Below are positions 1-9,094 of a stretch of 64,000 nt of DNA, piece by piece (within the stretch, counting starts at the first letter, position 1; every line of letters begins with the position of its first letter). The DNA is from Alphaproteobacteria bacterium. Its GTDB lineage: Bacteria > Pseudomonadota > Alphaproteobacteria > CACIAM-22H2. Made by a program: the position numbers and the translations under genes. Below the pieces are notes generated by a model that saw nothing but the letters and a program-made list of their open reading frames with translations, was not told the DNA's origin and made no database searches. The stretch spans positions 62,001 to 126,000 of the forward strand of contig WGNX01000011.1 of assembly GCA_016124335.1 (NCBI GenBank), in the 5' to 3' direction.

Positions 1-381
1 GATATCTGCGCGCGGCACAAGATCGCGCCGCGCGACGTGGTCGGCCATTCCGACGTGGCGTCCATGCGCAAGCGCGACCCGGGCGAATTTTTCCCGTGGA
101 CGAAGCTCGCCGCCGCGGGCGTCGGCCTGAATCCGGTCGACGTCCCCGCGAGCGACGCGCGCGAATACGGTCCCGGCGAAAGCGGTGCCGCGATCGCCGA
201 GGCCCAGCGCGATCTGGCGCGCATCGGCTATGGCTGCCCGCAGACCGGCATGCTCGACGACGAAACGGCGGCGGTGCTTGTCGCGTTCCAGCGCCGCTGG
301 CGGCAGACCCGTTTCGACGGCCGGCTGGACGGCCAGACGCGTGCACTTCTTGGTGCGGTGGTCGCCCAAATTTTCTACTAG
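1..381 (+). CDS. N-acetylmuramoyl-L-alanine amidase, C-terminal part (5' end outside window)
   Basis: The reading frame is open from base 1 and stops at TAG 379-381. The visible 126 residues begin inside an Amidase_2 (zinc amidase) domain, with the typical stretch VVGHSDVA followed by KRDPGEFFPW. A C-terminal peptidoglycan-binding_1 domain follows (roughly residues 55-120, with AQRDLARIGYGCPQTG and VAFQRRWRQ). Enzymes of this AmiD/AmpD-like type cut the amide bond between muramic acid and the stem peptide, and the binding domain docks them on the wall. The start, the signal peptide and most catalytic residues lie upstream, so it cannot be told whether the enzyme is periplasmic or cytosolic. 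Confidence 0.85.
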   Translation, partial: DICARHKIAPRDVVGHSDVASMRKRDPGEFFPWTKLAAAGVGLNPVDVPASDAREYGPGESGAAIAEAQRDLARIGYGCPQTGMLDDETAAVLVAFQRRWRQTRFDGRLDGQTRALLGAVVAQIFY

Positions 382-394
382 ACATTTTCCGCCG

Positions 395-413
395 TTGAGT
401 TATAAAAACTCAA
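395..413. promoter_or_regulatory. Inverted repeat upstream of hicB-like gene (candidate operator)
   Basis: TTGAGTT (395-401) and AACTCAA (407-413) form a perfect 7-bp inverted repeat around ATAAA. It lies 35 nt before the antitoxin-like start, in an AT-rich patch unlike the surrounding GC-rich DNA. Ribbon-helix-helix antitoxins usually repress their own promoter through short palindromes, so an autoregulatory operator is the natural reading. A weak terminator of the amidase gene is the alternative, but no T-tract follows. Confidence 0.45.
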
Positions 414-448
414 TAATACCAATATCTTACAATCGTATAGAGGTCACG

Positions 449-859
449 ATGGTAGTCGCTCTTTATCCGGCCATCCTCGAGTATCACGGTGCCGAATTCA
501 CCGTGACGTTCCCTGACCTGCCCGGCTGCAAGGCTGCCGGCGGCACGCAGGACGAGGCCGTGGTGAACGGCCTGTCGGCGCTGACGCTGTGGCTCGAAAA
601 GCGGACCGCTGCGGGTGAGGAACCGCCCGAAGCGACGCCGCTCGACCGCCTGCCCGCCGAACACAGCCCCAAGGAAGTCGCGCGCCTGCTGCTGAAGGCC
701 GATGTCACCGGCCGCGTGCTGCGCCTCAACATCAGTCTCGACGAAGGGATTGTATCGCTCGCCGACCGCCGCGCCGGCCATCAGGGCATGACGCGCTCGG
801 GCTATATCGCTTCGCTGATCCGCGCCGATCTCGCCCGCGTGGGCCGCGCGCGCCGCTGA
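449..859 (+). CDS. HicB-family antitoxin-like protein (no HicA partner seen)
   Basis: The 136-residue protein has the HicB layout. Its N-terminal RNase H-like fold begins with YPAILEYHGAEFTVTFPDLPGCKAAG and continues into SALTLWLEKR. Its C-terminal segment (from about residue 95, NISLDEGIVSLADRRAG... RSGYIASLIRADL) looks like the DNA-binding part. HicB proteins neutralise the mRNA interferase HicA and repress the operon. HicA is a dsRBD-like protein of about 60-80 residues; none is encoded on either side, where a wall amidase and rnpB lie. The start ATG follows AGAGG at 440-444. It may be a solitary regulator rather than part of an active toxin pair. Confidence 0.75.
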   Translation: MVVALYPAILEYHGAEFTVTFPDLPGCKAAGGTQDEAVVNGLSALTLWLEKRTAAGEEPPEATPLDRLPAEHSPKEVARLLLKADVTGRVLRLNISLDEGIVSLADRRAGHQGMTRSGYIASLIRADLARVGRARR

Positions 860-874
860 ATGCGGCCGCCCCGG

Positions 875-896
875 CCCCGGCTTGACCGAGCCGGGG
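875..896 (+). terminator. Possible terminator hairpin after the hicB-like gene
   Basis: CCCCGGCT (875-882) pairs with AGCCGGGG (889-896) around a 6-nt loop, 15 nt after the stop codon. Only GTT follows rather than a T-tract, so termination would be weak. Confidence 0.35.
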
Positions 897-910
897 CGTT
901 GGGCGCATCT

Positions 911-1308
911 AGTCCCCGCCAGACGGCCGGATGACCGCGCAGACGCAAGTCTTCGAGGAAAGTCCGGGCTCCACGGAAATAAAGGTGCCGGGTAACGCCC
1001 GGCGGGGGCAACCCCAGGGACAGTGCAACAGAAAACAGACCGCCAAACGGGCTTCGGCCCGCGGCAAGGGTGAAACGGTGGAGTAAGAGCCCACCGCGGT
1101 TCCGGCAACGGAACCGGCACGGCAAACCCCACCTGGAGCAAGACCAAATAGGGGCGGCACGCGGGGCTTCGGTTCCGCAAGTCTGTTTCCGGACCGCCGC
1201 CCGGGTCGGTCGCGCGAGGTGCCCGGCGACGGGCATCCCAGAGGAATGGTCATCGCCGGCCCGCAAGGGCCGGTACAGAACCCGGCTTACAGGCCGTCTG
1301 GCGTTTTC
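911..1308 (+). ncRNA. rnpB: RNase P RNA, bacterial class A
   Basis: This is the catalytic RNA that matures tRNA 5' ends. The P1 helix is explicit: CCAGACGGCC (919-928) pairs with GGCCGTCTGG (1292-1301). Next to it is the conserved core GAGGAAAGTCCGGGCTCC at about 955-972. Other hallmarks are GGGTAACGCCCGG (P3/P4 side), the ACAGTGCAACAGAAA segment, and the 3' universal block ACAGAACCCGGCTTACAGGCC near 1275-1295. About 390 nt is normal for alphaproteobacteria. The exact ends are estimated from P1 and could move by several bases. Confidence 0.95.
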
Positions 1309-1469
1309 CTGACATCGCCGCGAAGTCGTCGCGCCGTAGCCAAAGCGGCGCCGCGCGCCTGCCCAAATTCCAGAGTATTTAAGTCGGGTATCGGCCGTTA
1401 AATTTGGTTAATGCCCCCCTCTTTGCGACCACTAGAACGGAACGTGTTCAAGGCGAAACAGAGGGTTAG

Positions 1470-1513
1470 CCCATTGACGCCCATATACTCCCATGATATC
1501 CCATATTGTCCCA
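1470..1513. promoter_or_regulatory. MraZ operator: five CCCA (TGGG) boxes with exact 10-bp phasing
   Basis: CCCA occurs at 1470, 1480, 1490, 1500 and 1510, always separated by six bases, which puts all five on one face of the helix. Read on the other strand these are the TGGG repeats bound by the MraZ ring in the characterised mraZ promoters. They lie 116-159 nt upstream of the mraZ start, and the rest of 1309-1628 holds no gene. The repeats should mediate autorepression of the whole dcw operon. Confidence 0.85.
1474..1502 (+). promoter_or_regulatory. Candidate dcw/mraZ promoter embedded in the MraZ boxes
   Basis: TTGACG (1474-1479) is followed after 17 nt by TATCCC (1497-1502). The -35 is good and the -10 is weak. 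The overlap with the MraZ boxes agrees with repression by occlusion. Other starts downstream are not excluded. Confidence 0.4.
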
Positions 1514-1628
1514 CGACCTATAACCTGCTTGCAGGCGCGGTCGGCGGGGCCGCGCGGAAAGACGAAACTCTCCCGTTTTTCAAGGCGTTGCGTGAATGGG
1601 GACGGGACTGGGAAACACGTCGCGGACG

Positions 1629-2054
1629 ATGGCCAAGACCACGTTCATCGGCACCTATCGCTTCCGGATCGACAGGAAGGGGCGCGTCTCCGTTCCGGCC
1701 GATTTCCGGGCGGTGCTTGCCCACAAGGGCGAGGACGGGCTGAACGTGCTGCCCTGGGCAGGCCCGTCCGTGCGCGCGATCGGCAACGACGTGCTCGCGA
1801 AGATTGCGGCGGCTTCCGACCCCCTTGCCGCGTTCAATTCCACGCCGCTCGACAATGCCGCGATCCTCGCGGCCGACCTCATGCCGCTGTCGCTCGACGC
1901 GGAGGGCCGCGTGTCGCTGCCCGAAGCGCTGGTCGCGCACTGCAAGCTCGGCGAATTCGCCGCTTTCGCCGGCCGCAACACCTTCTTCGAAATCTGGAAC
2001 CCCGAAGCGCTCGAGGCCTTCCAGGCCGCGCGGCGCGCGGGTCAGGGAGCCTGA
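1629..2054 (+). CDS. mraZ: Transcriptional regulator MraZ
   Basis: The 141-residue protein has two AbrB-like swapped-hairpin halves. The first begins [22 protein letters not shown], and the second carries [21 protein letters not shown]; each has the DxxGRxxxP core. MraZ forms a ring that binds TGGG repeats and represses the division and cell-wall operon, including its own gene. The ATG at 1629 was chosen because the family starts just before the FxGTY strand; an in-frame codon at 1596 would add eleven unlike residues. It is the first gene of the cluster, and rsmH follows after 4 nt. Confidence 0.95.
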   Translation: MAKTTFIGTYRFRIDRKGRVSVPADFRAVLAHKGEDGLNVLPWAGPSVRAIGNDVLAKIAAASDPLAAFNSTPLDNAAILAADLMPLSLDAEGRVSLPEALVAHCKLGEFAAFAGRNTFFEIWNPEALEAFQAARRAGQGA

Positions 2055-2058
2055 CGGC

Positions 2059-3048
2059 ATGCGCGAACCGGCCGCGCCCCAGCTTCCTTCCGGCGATAAG
2101 GCGCACGTCCCGGTCCTTCTTGCGGAAACCATCGCCGCCCTCGCGGTGCGCGAAGACGGGCGCTATCTCGACGGCACGTTCGGTGCGGGCGGCTATACGC
2201 GTGCGATCCTCGATGCGGCCGACTGCAAGGTCGTCGCCCTCGACCGCGATCCCGACGCCATCGCACGCGGACAGGCGATGAAGAAGCGCTACGGCGACCG
2301 GCTTGCGCTCGTCGAAGGGCGCTTTGGCGAACTCGACCGGGTCGCGCGCGAGGCTGGATTTGCGCCGCTGGACGGCGTGGCGCTCGATCTCGGCGTCTCC
2401 TCGCCCCAGATCGATACGCCCGAGCGCGGGTTCTCGTTCCGCTTCGACGGCCCGCTCGACATGCGCATGGAACGTCAGGGCGCCTCGGCCGCCGACATCG
2501 TCAATACGTGGGGCGAGAAGGAACTCGCCGACGCGATCTTCGATCTGGGCGAGGAACGCCATTCGCGCCGCGTGGCGCGCGCCATCCTCGCCGCACGCGC
2601 GCAGAAAAAGATCGAACGCACCGCCGAGCTTGCGCAGATCGTGCGCTCGGCCGTGCCGCGCTCGAAGGATGGCATCGATCCGGCCACGCGCACCTTCCAG
2701 GCGCTGCGTATCGCGACGAACGACGAACTGGGCGAGCTTTCGCGCGCGCTTTCGGCGGCCGAACGCGCGCTTGCACCCGGCGGCCGGCTTGCCGTCGTGT
2801 CGTTCCACTCGCTCGAAGACCGCACGGTGAAGCGCTTCCTCAAATCGCGCGCGGGCGACGTCGACCGCGGCTCGCGCCACATGCCCGCGCGCGCGGCAGC
2901 GGCCGCGCCCAGCTTCCGCCTCGTCCAGCGCAAGGGCATCCGCCCGTCGGCCGCCGAGGCCGACGCGAACCCCCGCGCGCGTTCGGCAACGCTGCGCGTG
3001 GCCGAACGCACCGCGGCCCCCGCCTGGGCCGCCGGGGAGGCCGCATGA
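2059..3048 (+). CDS. rsmH: 16S rRNA (cytosine(1402)-N(4))-methyltransferase
   Basis: The 329-residue enzyme methylates N4 of C1402 in the 16S rRNA P site using S-adenosylmethionine. Visible hallmarks are [13 protein letters not shown] at the N-terminus and the SAM-binding [14 protein letters not shown]. They are followed by [12 protein letters not shown], then [32 protein letters not shown], and the C-terminal [16 protein letters not shown]. The stop TGA overlaps the ftsL start (ATGA), so the two genes are translationally coupled. Its place between mraZ and ftsL is the standard one. Confidence 0.97.
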   Translation: MREPAAPQLPSGDKAHVPVLLAETIAALAVREDGRYLDGTFGAGGYTRAILDAADCKVVALDRDPDAIARGQAMKKRYGDRLALVEGRFGELDRVAREAGFAPLDGVALDLGVSSPQIDTPERGFSFRFDGPLDMRMERQGASAADIVNTWGEKELADAIFDLGEERHSRRVARAILAARAQKKIERTAELAQIVRSAVPRSKDGIDPATRTFQALRIATNDELGELSRALSAAERALAPGGRLAVVSFHSLEDRTVKRFLKSRAGDVDRGSRHMPARAAAAAPSFRLVQRKGIRPSAAEADANPRARSATLRVAERTAAPAWAAGEAA

Positions 3049-3398
3049 TCCGCATCGCGACATGGCTGTGGATCGCGGTCGCCGGCCTGATGGGCTACGG
3101 CCTCTACCAGCTCAAGCACGAGGTAATCGCGCTCGAGAACGATCTCAACCACCTCAACCGGCAGATCGTGCAGGAGCAGGAGAACATCCACGTGCTGAAG
3201 GCGGAGTGGAGTTACGTCACCCAGCCCTCGCGCCTGCAAACCCTCGCCCGGCGCTATCTCGACCTCCAGCCGATGGCGCCCAAGCAGTTCGCGCGCCTCG
3301 ACGCCCTGCCCGCGATGCCCGCGGCCTCGATGCAGGCCGTCTCCGCCGCACCGGCACTGCGCGCCGGCGCGCCGCTGCGCGCGACGGAGATGCGCTGA
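3045..3398 (+). CDS. ftsL: Cell division protein FtsL
   Basis: This small bitopic membrane protein (117 residues) has one N-terminal transmembrane helix (about residues 3-20, [20 protein letters not shown]). A short coiled coil follows ([31 protein letters not shown]), then the family motif [15 protein letters not shown]. FtsL joins FtsB and FtsQ to recruit and activate FtsWI. The identification rests on topology plus position between rsmH and ftsI, since the family is poorly conserved. The C-terminal tail is alanine-rich and probably disordered. It overlaps both neighbours by a few bases. Confidence 0.9.
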   Translation: MIRIATWLWIAVAGLMGYGLYQLKHEVIALENDLNHLNRQIVQEQENIHVLKAEWSYVTQPSRLQTLARRYLDLQPMAPKQFARLDALPAMPAASMQAVSAAPALRAGAPLRATEMR

Positions 3399-5101
3399 TG
3401 GCCACGCGCCTTTCCGACATCGTCCGCGCGATCCCCGCCCGCCTGCGCCTGCAGGGCAGTGCCGCGCGCGCGATGGAAACCGCACGCCACCGGCTCGTCA
3501 TCGCGGGCCTGCTCTTCACGGTCTGCTTTGCCGTGGTGAGCGTGCGCCTGGTCGACGTGACTCTCCTGTCCGAAGCGCACGAGCCGCGCGTCCCGCGCGT
3601 GACGAACACCGCGCCGCTGGATCTCGCGCGTGCCGACATCGTGGACCGCAACGGCGTGTTGCTGGCGACCTCGCTCGTCACGCAGTCGCTCTATGCCAAT
3701 CCGAAGGTGATCGGCGATCCCGCCGCGACCGCGCGCCGCCTTGCGGCGATCCTGCCCGGCCTCGACGAGACGGGCGTGCGCGATCGACTGGCGTCGGAAA
3801 ACCGCAGCTTCGTGTGGATCCGGCGCAACATGACGCCGCGCCAGCAGTATGAAGTGAACCGGCTCGGCGTGCCGGGCCTGTTCTTCCAGCGCGAGGAACG
3901 CAGGGTCTATCCCGCGGGCCCGCTCGCAAGCCACGTCGTAGGCTTCGCCGATCTCGACAATCGCGGCCTTGCCGGCATCGAGCAGTCGTTCGACGAACGC
4001 CTCAAGACCGATTCCGACCCGCTGAAACTGTCCCTCGACGTTCGCGTGCAGCATGTCGTACGCGAGGAAGTGCAGCGCTCGATCGACGAATTCAAGGCGA
4101 TCGGCGGCATGGGCGTGATGCTCGACGTCAACACCGGCGAGACGCTCGCCATGGTCTCGCTGCCCGATTTCGATCCCAATGCGCCGGGTCTTGCGGACGC
4201 CGATGCGCGTTTCAACCGCAACACGCTCGGCACCTACGAGATGGGCTCGACGTTCAAGATGTTCACCTCCGCCATGGGGTTCGACTCCGGCGCGGTGCGC
4301 ATGAACGACATGTGGGACGCCAGCAAGCCCTACGCCATCGGCCGCTTCACGATCACCGATTTCCACGGCAAGCATCGCTGGCTGTCGACGCCGGAGGTGT
4401 TCATCTACTCCTCGAATCTCGGCGCGCTGCGCATGGCGTTGCAGATCGGCGTCACGCGCCAGCGCGAATTCCTCGACCGGCTCGGTTTCCTCAAGCCTTC
4501 GCCCATCGAGTTGCCCGAAATCTCCCACCCGCTGATTCCAAAGCCATGGCGCGAGATCAATTCGCTGACGATCGCCTTCGGCCACGGCATCACGGTTTCG
4601 CCCATGCAGCTCGTGACGGCCGCCGCCGCATCGGTCGACGGCGGCATCCTGCGCGCGCCCACGATCCTTGCGCGCGCGCCGGGCGAGCGGGTGGCGGGCG
4701 AACGCGTGATGAGCGCGCAGGCCTCGGCCCAGCTCAACCAGCTCATGCGCCTCAACGTCGAGAAGGGCTCGGGCAAGAGTGCTGAAGTGCCCGGCTATTT
4801 CGTCGGCGGCAAGACCGGCACGGCCGAGAAGATCCAGCGCGGCGGCTACAAGAAGAATTCCCGCATGTCCTCGTTCCTCGCCACGTTCCCGGCACACGCG
4901 CCGCGCTACGTGCTGCTCGTCATGGTCGACGAACCGCAGGGCCGGCGCGAGACCGGCGGCTACGCGACCGGCGGCATCGTCGCGGCACCGGCCGCAGGGC
5001 GCATCATCGCGCGCGTGGCACCGATCCTCGGCGTAACGCCGATGGTCGAGCCGCCGCCCGACATCACAAGGCCGCTGCTTGCGGCCGCGATCGTGCGGTA
5101 G
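3398..5101 (+). CDS. ftsI: Peptidoglycan D,D-transpeptidase FtsI (PBP3)
   Basis: This 567-residue class B penicillin-binding protein crosslinks septal peptidoglycan together with FtsW. There is one transmembrane helix near residues 28-50 (LVIAGLLFTVCFAVVSVRLV), then a pedestal domain that includes ADIVDRNGVLLATS. The transpeptidase domain shows the active-site serine in GSTFKMF, the SSN triad (YSSNLGALRMAL) and KTGTAEK. The start ATG at 3398 overlaps the ftsL stop. No PASTA domain is present, as expected outside Gram-positives. Confidence 0.96.
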   Translation: MATRLSDIVRAIPARLRLQGSAARAMETARHRLVIAGLLFTVCFAVVSVRLVDVTLLSEAHEPRVPRVTNTAPLDLARADIVDRNGVLLATSLVTQSLYANPKVIGDPAATARRLAAILPGLDETGVRDRLASENRSFVWIRRNMTPRQQYEVNRLGVPGLFFQREERRVYPAGPLASHVVGFADLDNRGLAGIEQSFDERLKTDSDPLKLSLDVRVQHVVREEVQRSIDEFKAIGGMGVMLDVNTGETLAMVSLPDFDPNAPGLADADARFNRNTLGTYEMGSTFKMFTSAMGFDSGAVRMNDMWDASKPYAIGRFTITDFHGKHRWLSTPEVFIYSSNLGALRMALQIGVTRQREFLDRLGFLKPSPIELPEISHPLIPKPWREINSLTIAFGHGITVSPMQLVTAAAASVDGGILRAPTILARAPGERVAGERVMSAQASAQLNQLMRLNVEKGSGKSAEVPGYFVGGKTGTAEKIQRGGYKKNSRMSSFLATFPAHAPRYVLLVMVDEPQGRRETGGYATGGIVAAPAAGRIIARVAPILGVTPMVEPPPDITRPLLAAAIVR

Positions 5102-5108
5102 GGAGCGG

Positions 5109-6563
5109 ATGAAGTTGAGCCAGCTCCTCGATCATGAAACCAGCTTGCGAAACGCCGCCGGGCGCGACCCGGAGGTCGCGGGCGTGACGGCCGATTCGCG
5201 CAAGGTCGAGCGCGGCTACCTGTTCGCGGCGCTGACCGGCAGCAAGAGCGACGGGCGCGCCTTCGTGGGCGAAGCGCTGCGTCGCGGGGCCGTCGCCGTG
5301 CTGGGTGCACCCGGCCTCGACCTTCCCGCCGGGGTTCCTTACGTCGAAGCGCCCAATCCGCGCCGCGCCTACGCGCGCGCCGCCGCGCGCCATGCCGGCG
5401 TCCAGCCGCGCACGATCGTCGCGGTCACCGGCACCAGCGGCAAAACGTCGGTCGCGAGCTTCGCGCGCCAGATCTGGACGCTCGCCGGCCGCAAGGCCGC
5501 AAGCCTCGGCACGCTGGGGCTGGTCGCACCGCATGTCGAACGCTATGGCGCGCTGACCACGGCCGATCCGGTCGAACTGCACGCCGATCTTGCCAATCTC
5601 GCGCGCGCGGGCGTCGACCATGTCGCGATGGAGGCGTCGAGCCACGGCCTCGACCAGTGCCGGCTCGACGGCGTGACGCTGACGGCCGCGGCCTTCACGA
5701 ACCTCAGCCGCGACCATCTCGACTATCACCCGACGATGGAGGCCTATTTCGCCGCCAAGCGCCGGCTGTTCGACACGCTGCTGCCGCAGGGTGCGGTCGC
5801 CGTGCTGAACGCCGATGCGCCGGAGTTCGCGGCGCTGAACGACGTATGCATCGCCCGCCGCCAGCGCGTGATTTCCTACGGCCGCACCGGCAGCGACCTG
5901 AAGCTCGTCGCGGCCACGCCCGTGCCGCAGGGGCTTGATGTCGAAATCCTCGCCTCGGGCCAGACCTATCGCGCGCGGCTCAATCTCGCGGGCGCCTTCC
6001 AGGCGATGAACGTGCTTGCTGCCGCCGGCCTTGCGATCGGCTCGGGCCTGTCGCCGCATGCCGCACTCACGCGGATCGGTGCGCTTGAAGGCGTGCCGGG
6101 CCGCCTCGAACTTGCCGGCACGAAGGAAAACGGCGCATCCGTCTATGTCGATTACGCGCACAAGCCAGGTGCCCTCGAAACCATGCTGAAGGCGCTGCGC
6201 CCGCATGTCGAAGGCCGGTTGTGGGTCGTGTTCGGCTGCGGCGGCGATCGCGACGTGGGCAAGCGCCCGATCATGGGCCGCATCGCGCACGAACTGGCCG
6301 ACCGCGTGATCGTGACCGACGACAATCCGCGCTCGGAAGATCCGGCATCGATCCGCAAGGCGATCCTCGAAGCGGCACCCGGTGCCCACGAAATCTCGCC
6401 GCGCGAAGACGCGATCCGCGCGGGCATCGAGGGCCTTCTTTCCGGCGACGTGCTGGTCGTCGCCGGCAAGGGCCACGAACGCGGCCAGATCGTCGGCGAC
6501 AAGGTGCTGCCCTTCGACGACCGCGAACAGGTACGTGCCGCACTGGCCGGAGGTGGGGCATGA
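5109..6563 (+). CDS. murE: UDP-MurNAc-L-Ala-D-Glu:meso-DAP ligase
   Basis: The 484-residue cytosolic ATP-dependent ligase adds the third stem-peptide residue. The P-loop is VTGTSGKTSVASF. The central domain carries AMEASSHGLDQCR and FTNLSRDHLDYH. The C-terminal domain has VFGCGGDRDVGKRPIMG and DDNPRSEDP, where the DNPR motif is the known signature of enzymes that take meso-diaminopimelate. The ATG at 5109 follows GGGAGCGG; 7 nt separate it from the ftsI stop. The stop overlaps the murF start. Confidence 0.96.
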   Translation: MKLSQLLDHETSLRNAAGRDPEVAGVTADSRKVERGYLFAALTGSKSDGRAFVGEALRRGAVAVLGAPGLDLPAGVPYVEAPNPRRAYARAAARHAGVQPRTIVAVTGTSGKTSVASFARQIWTLAGRKAASLGTLGLVAPHVERYGALTTADPVELHADLANLARAGVDHVAMEASSHGLDQCRLDGVTLTAAAFTNLSRDHLDYHPTMEAYFAAKRRLFDTLLPQGAVAVLNADAPEFAALNDVCIARRQRVISYGRTGSDLKLVAATPVPQGLDVEILASGQTYRARLNLAGAFQAMNVLAAAGLAIGSGLSPHAALTRIGALEGVPGRLELAGTKENGASVYVDYAHKPGALETMLKALRPHVEGRLWVVFGCGGDRDVGKRPIMGRIAHELADRVIVTDDNPRSEDPASIRKAILEAAPGAHEISPREDAIRAGIEGLLSGDVLVVAGKGHERGQIVGDKVLPFDDREQVRAALAGGGA

Positions 6564-8002
6564 GTGCCGCCCTCTGGACCGCAGCGGAAGCCAGGGCCGC
6601 CACGCGCGGCACGCTCGCCGGGCCGGCCGGCTGGGCGGCGACCGGCATTTCGATCGACACGCGCACGCTCGTTCCCGGCGACCTGTTCGTCGCGCTCAAG
6701 GGCGAAGTGGCGGACGGCCACACGTTCCTTCCCGCCGCATTTGAAAAGGGTGCGGCGGCGGCCCTCGTCGCCGAGCCGGCCGCCGGCAAGCCCTGCCTCG
6801 TCGTCTCCGACACGCTTGCAGGAGTGGCCGATCTCGGCCGTGCCGCGCGGTCGCGCGCCGACGTGCGCGCCCTTGCCGTCACCGGTTCGGTCGGCAAGAC
6901 GAGCACGAAGGAAGCCATCGCCCACGCACTTGGCGAACAGGGCGCCACGCATGCAGCGCGCGCGTCGTTCAACAACCATATCGGCGTGCCCGTCACGCTC
7001 GCGCGCATGCCGCGCGACACGGTCTACGGCGTGTTCGAGGTCGGCATGAACCATGCGGGCGAGATCGTGCCGCTGGTCGGCATGATCCGGCCCGAGGTGG
7101 CGCTGGTGACGACGGTCGAAGCCGTCCACACCGAGAATTTCGCCGACGGGATCGCGGGCGTCGCCGCCGCGAAGGCCGAGGTCTTTTCCGCCGGCGGGCC
7201 GTTCGCGCACGGCAATCCCGGCACGGCCGTGCTGCCGGCCGACAACGACTTCTGCGATTTCCTCGCGAGCCGCGCGAAGGAAGCCGGCTGGGGCCGCATC
7301 GTGCGCTTCGGCACGAAAGCCGGTGCGGACGTGCGCCTCGTCGACTGGTCGGGCGACGCCACCAAGGGCCGCGCGAAGGTCGATCTTGCCGGCCGAATCC
7401 TCGATTTCGAAATCGGCGCGCCCGGCGCGCACTGGGCACTCAACCTGACCGGCGCGCTTGCCGCCATCGATGCGCTGGGGGCCGATGCCGCGCGCGCGGC
7501 CGCGTCCTTCGCGCGCGTCAGCGCGCCCAAGGGGCGCGGCCAGCACCACCAGGTGGCGCTTGCCGGCGGCACGTTCCTTCTGATCGACGACAGCTACAAC
7601 GCCTCGCCACCCTCGATGCGCGCGGCCTTCGCGGTGCTTGCCGCCGCACCGGCCACACGACGCGTTGCGGTGCTGGGCGACATGCTCGAACTCGGGCCCA
7701 AGGCCGGCGAACTGCACGAAGACCTTGCCCGCTCGCTCGAGGCCAACCGCATCGACCGCGTCTATTGCTGCGGGCCCAACATGCGCCGCCTCTACGAAAA
7801 GCTGCCCGCCGCCATGCGCGGCGCCCACGCGGCGAATTCGGCCGATCTCGAACCGGCCGTGCTGCGTGCCGTCAACGCGGGCGATGCCGTCGTCGTCAAG
7901 GGGTCGCTGGGCAGCCGGATGGGCCGCGTCGTCGAGGCGCTTCTGGGGCTGGGTGCGGCAAACGAAAACGGCCGGCGCGCCGCGGGCGGAAGGCAGGACT
8001 GA
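6560..8002 (+). CDS. murF: UDP-MurNAc-tripeptide:D-Ala-D-Ala ligase
   Basis: This 480-residue Mur ligase finishes the cytoplasmic pentapeptide. It shows the N-terminal domain ([20 protein letters not shown]), P-loop [36 protein letters not shown] and the C-terminal [15 protein letters not shown] and LGDMLELG. The ATG at 6560 overlaps the murE stop (ATGA). All catalytic motifs look intact. Confidence 0.96.
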   Translation: MSAALWTAAEARAATRGTLAGPAGWAATGISIDTRTLVPGDLFVALKGEVADGHTFLPAAFEKGAAAALVAEPAAGKPCLVVSDTLAGVADLGRAARSRADVRALAVTGSVGKTSTKEAIAHALGEQGATHAARASFNNHIGVPVTLARMPRDTVYGVFEVGMNHAGEIVPLVGMIRPEVALVTTVEAVHTENFADGIAGVAAAKAEVFSAGGPFAHGNPGTAVLPADNDFCDFLASRAKEAGWGRIVRFGTKAGADVRLVDWSGDATKGRAKVDLAGRILDFEIGAPGAHWALNLTGALAAIDALGADAARAAASFARVSAPKGRGQHHQVALAGGTFLLIDDSYNASPPSMRAAFAVLAAAPATRRVAVLGDMLELGPKAGELHEDLARSLEANRIDRVYCCGPNMRRLYEKLPAAMRGAHAANSADLEPAVLRAVNAGDAVVVKGSLGSRMGRVVEALLGLGAANENGRRAAGGRQD

Positions 8003-8004
8003 CG

Positions 8005-9090
8005 ATGCTCTATAACCTCCTCGTCCCCTTCGCCGACAGCTTCGCGCCGTTCAACGTGTTCCGCTACATCACGTTCCGTTCCGGCGGCGCCGTGATGACC
8101 GCGCTGCTGATCGCCTTCGTGTTCGGCGAGAGCATCATCGGCTGGCTCAAGTCCAAGCAGCCCGAACCGCCGATCCGCGCGGATACGCCCGAGCGCCACG
8201 CGCTCACCAAGAAGGGCACGCCCACGATGGGCGGCGTGCTTATCCTGCTTTCGATGGGCGTGTCGACGCTGCTGTGGGCGGACCTGCGCAACGGCTATGT
8301 GTGGGCGGTGCTGACGGTGACGCTGGGCTTCGGCGCGATCGGCTTCTACGACGATTACCTGAAGCTCACGAAGAAGAACTCGAAGGGCCTGTCCGGGCGC
8401 GGGAAGCTCCTCTTCCAGACGCTGCTCTCGCTCGCCGCGACGTCGTGGATCGTCTACCTGACGCGCGAGCCGCTCTCCACGCAGCTCGCCGTCCCCTTCT
8501 TCAAGGACCTGCTAGTCGATCTGGGCGTGTTCTTCTTCCCCTTCGCGATCTTCGTGATGGTGGGTGCTTCCAACGCCGTCAACCTGACCGACGGGCTCGA
8601 CGGGCTTGCCATCGTTCCAGTGATGATCGCGGCGGGCTGCTTTGCCGGCTTTGCCTATGTCGCGGGCAACGCGATCTTCGCAAACTACCTGCTCATCCAT
8701 CACGTGCCGGGTTCGGGCGAGCTTGCCGTGCTGTGTGCCGCACTGGTCGGCGCCTCGCTGGGTTTCCTTTGGTTCAACGCGCCGCCCGCGATGGTGTTCA
8801 TGGGCGATACCGGATCGCTGTCGATGGGCGGCACCCTGGGCGCGGTCGCCGTCGTCACGAAGAACGAGCTGACGCTTGCCATCGTCGGCGGGCTGTTCGT
8901 GGTCGAGGCGGTATCGGTGATCGTGCAGGTCGCCTCGTTCAAGCTCACCGGCAAGCGCATCTTCCTGATGGCGCCGCTGCACCATCATTTCGAGAAGATG
9001 GGCTGGGCCGAGCCCACCATCGTGATCCGCTTCTGGATCATCGCCTCCATCCTCGCGCTCGCGGGTCTCGCGACGCTGAAGCTGCGGTGA
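8005..9090 (+). CDS. mraY: Phospho-MurNAc-pentapeptide translocase MraY
   Basis: The 361-residue polytopic inner-membrane enzyme transfers phospho-MurNAc-pentapeptide to undecaprenyl phosphate, giving lipid I. Family motifs are TPTMGG near residue 70, [30 protein letters not shown] and the cytoplasmic histidine loop [11 protein letters not shown]. About ten hydrophobic helices span the length. It begins 2 nt after the murF stop, and murD follows after a 4-nt gap. Confidence 0.97.
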   Translation: MLYNLLVPFADSFAPFNVFRYITFRSGGAVMTALLIAFVFGESIIGWLKSKQPEPPIRADTPERHALTKKGTPTMGGVLILLSMGVSTLLWADLRNGYVWAVLTVTLGFGAIGFYDDYLKLTKKNSKGLSGRGKLLFQTLLSLAATSWIVYLTREPLSTQLAVPFFKDLLVDLGVFFFPFAIFVMVGASNAVNLTDGLDGLAIVPVMIAAGCFAGFAYVAGNAIFANYLLIHHVPGSGELAVLCAALVGASLGFLWFNAPPAMVFMGDTGSLSMGGTLGAVAVVTKNELTLAIVGGLFVVEAVSVIVQVASFKLTGKRIFLMAPLHHHFEKMGWAEPTIVIRFWIIASILALAGLATLKLR

Positions 9091-9094
9091 GGGC

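Noticed and set aside
1398-1411. CtrA-like site TTAA-N6-TTAA upstream of mraZ
   Set aside because: The known CtrA site has N7 between the halves. One base off in a short AT-rich patch is not enough to claim it.
1440-1449. GAAC-GT-GTTC palindrome as a LexA box
   Set aside because: Alphaproteobacterial LexA needs GTTC-N7-GTTC and the Bacillus type needs N4. A spacing of 2 fits neither.
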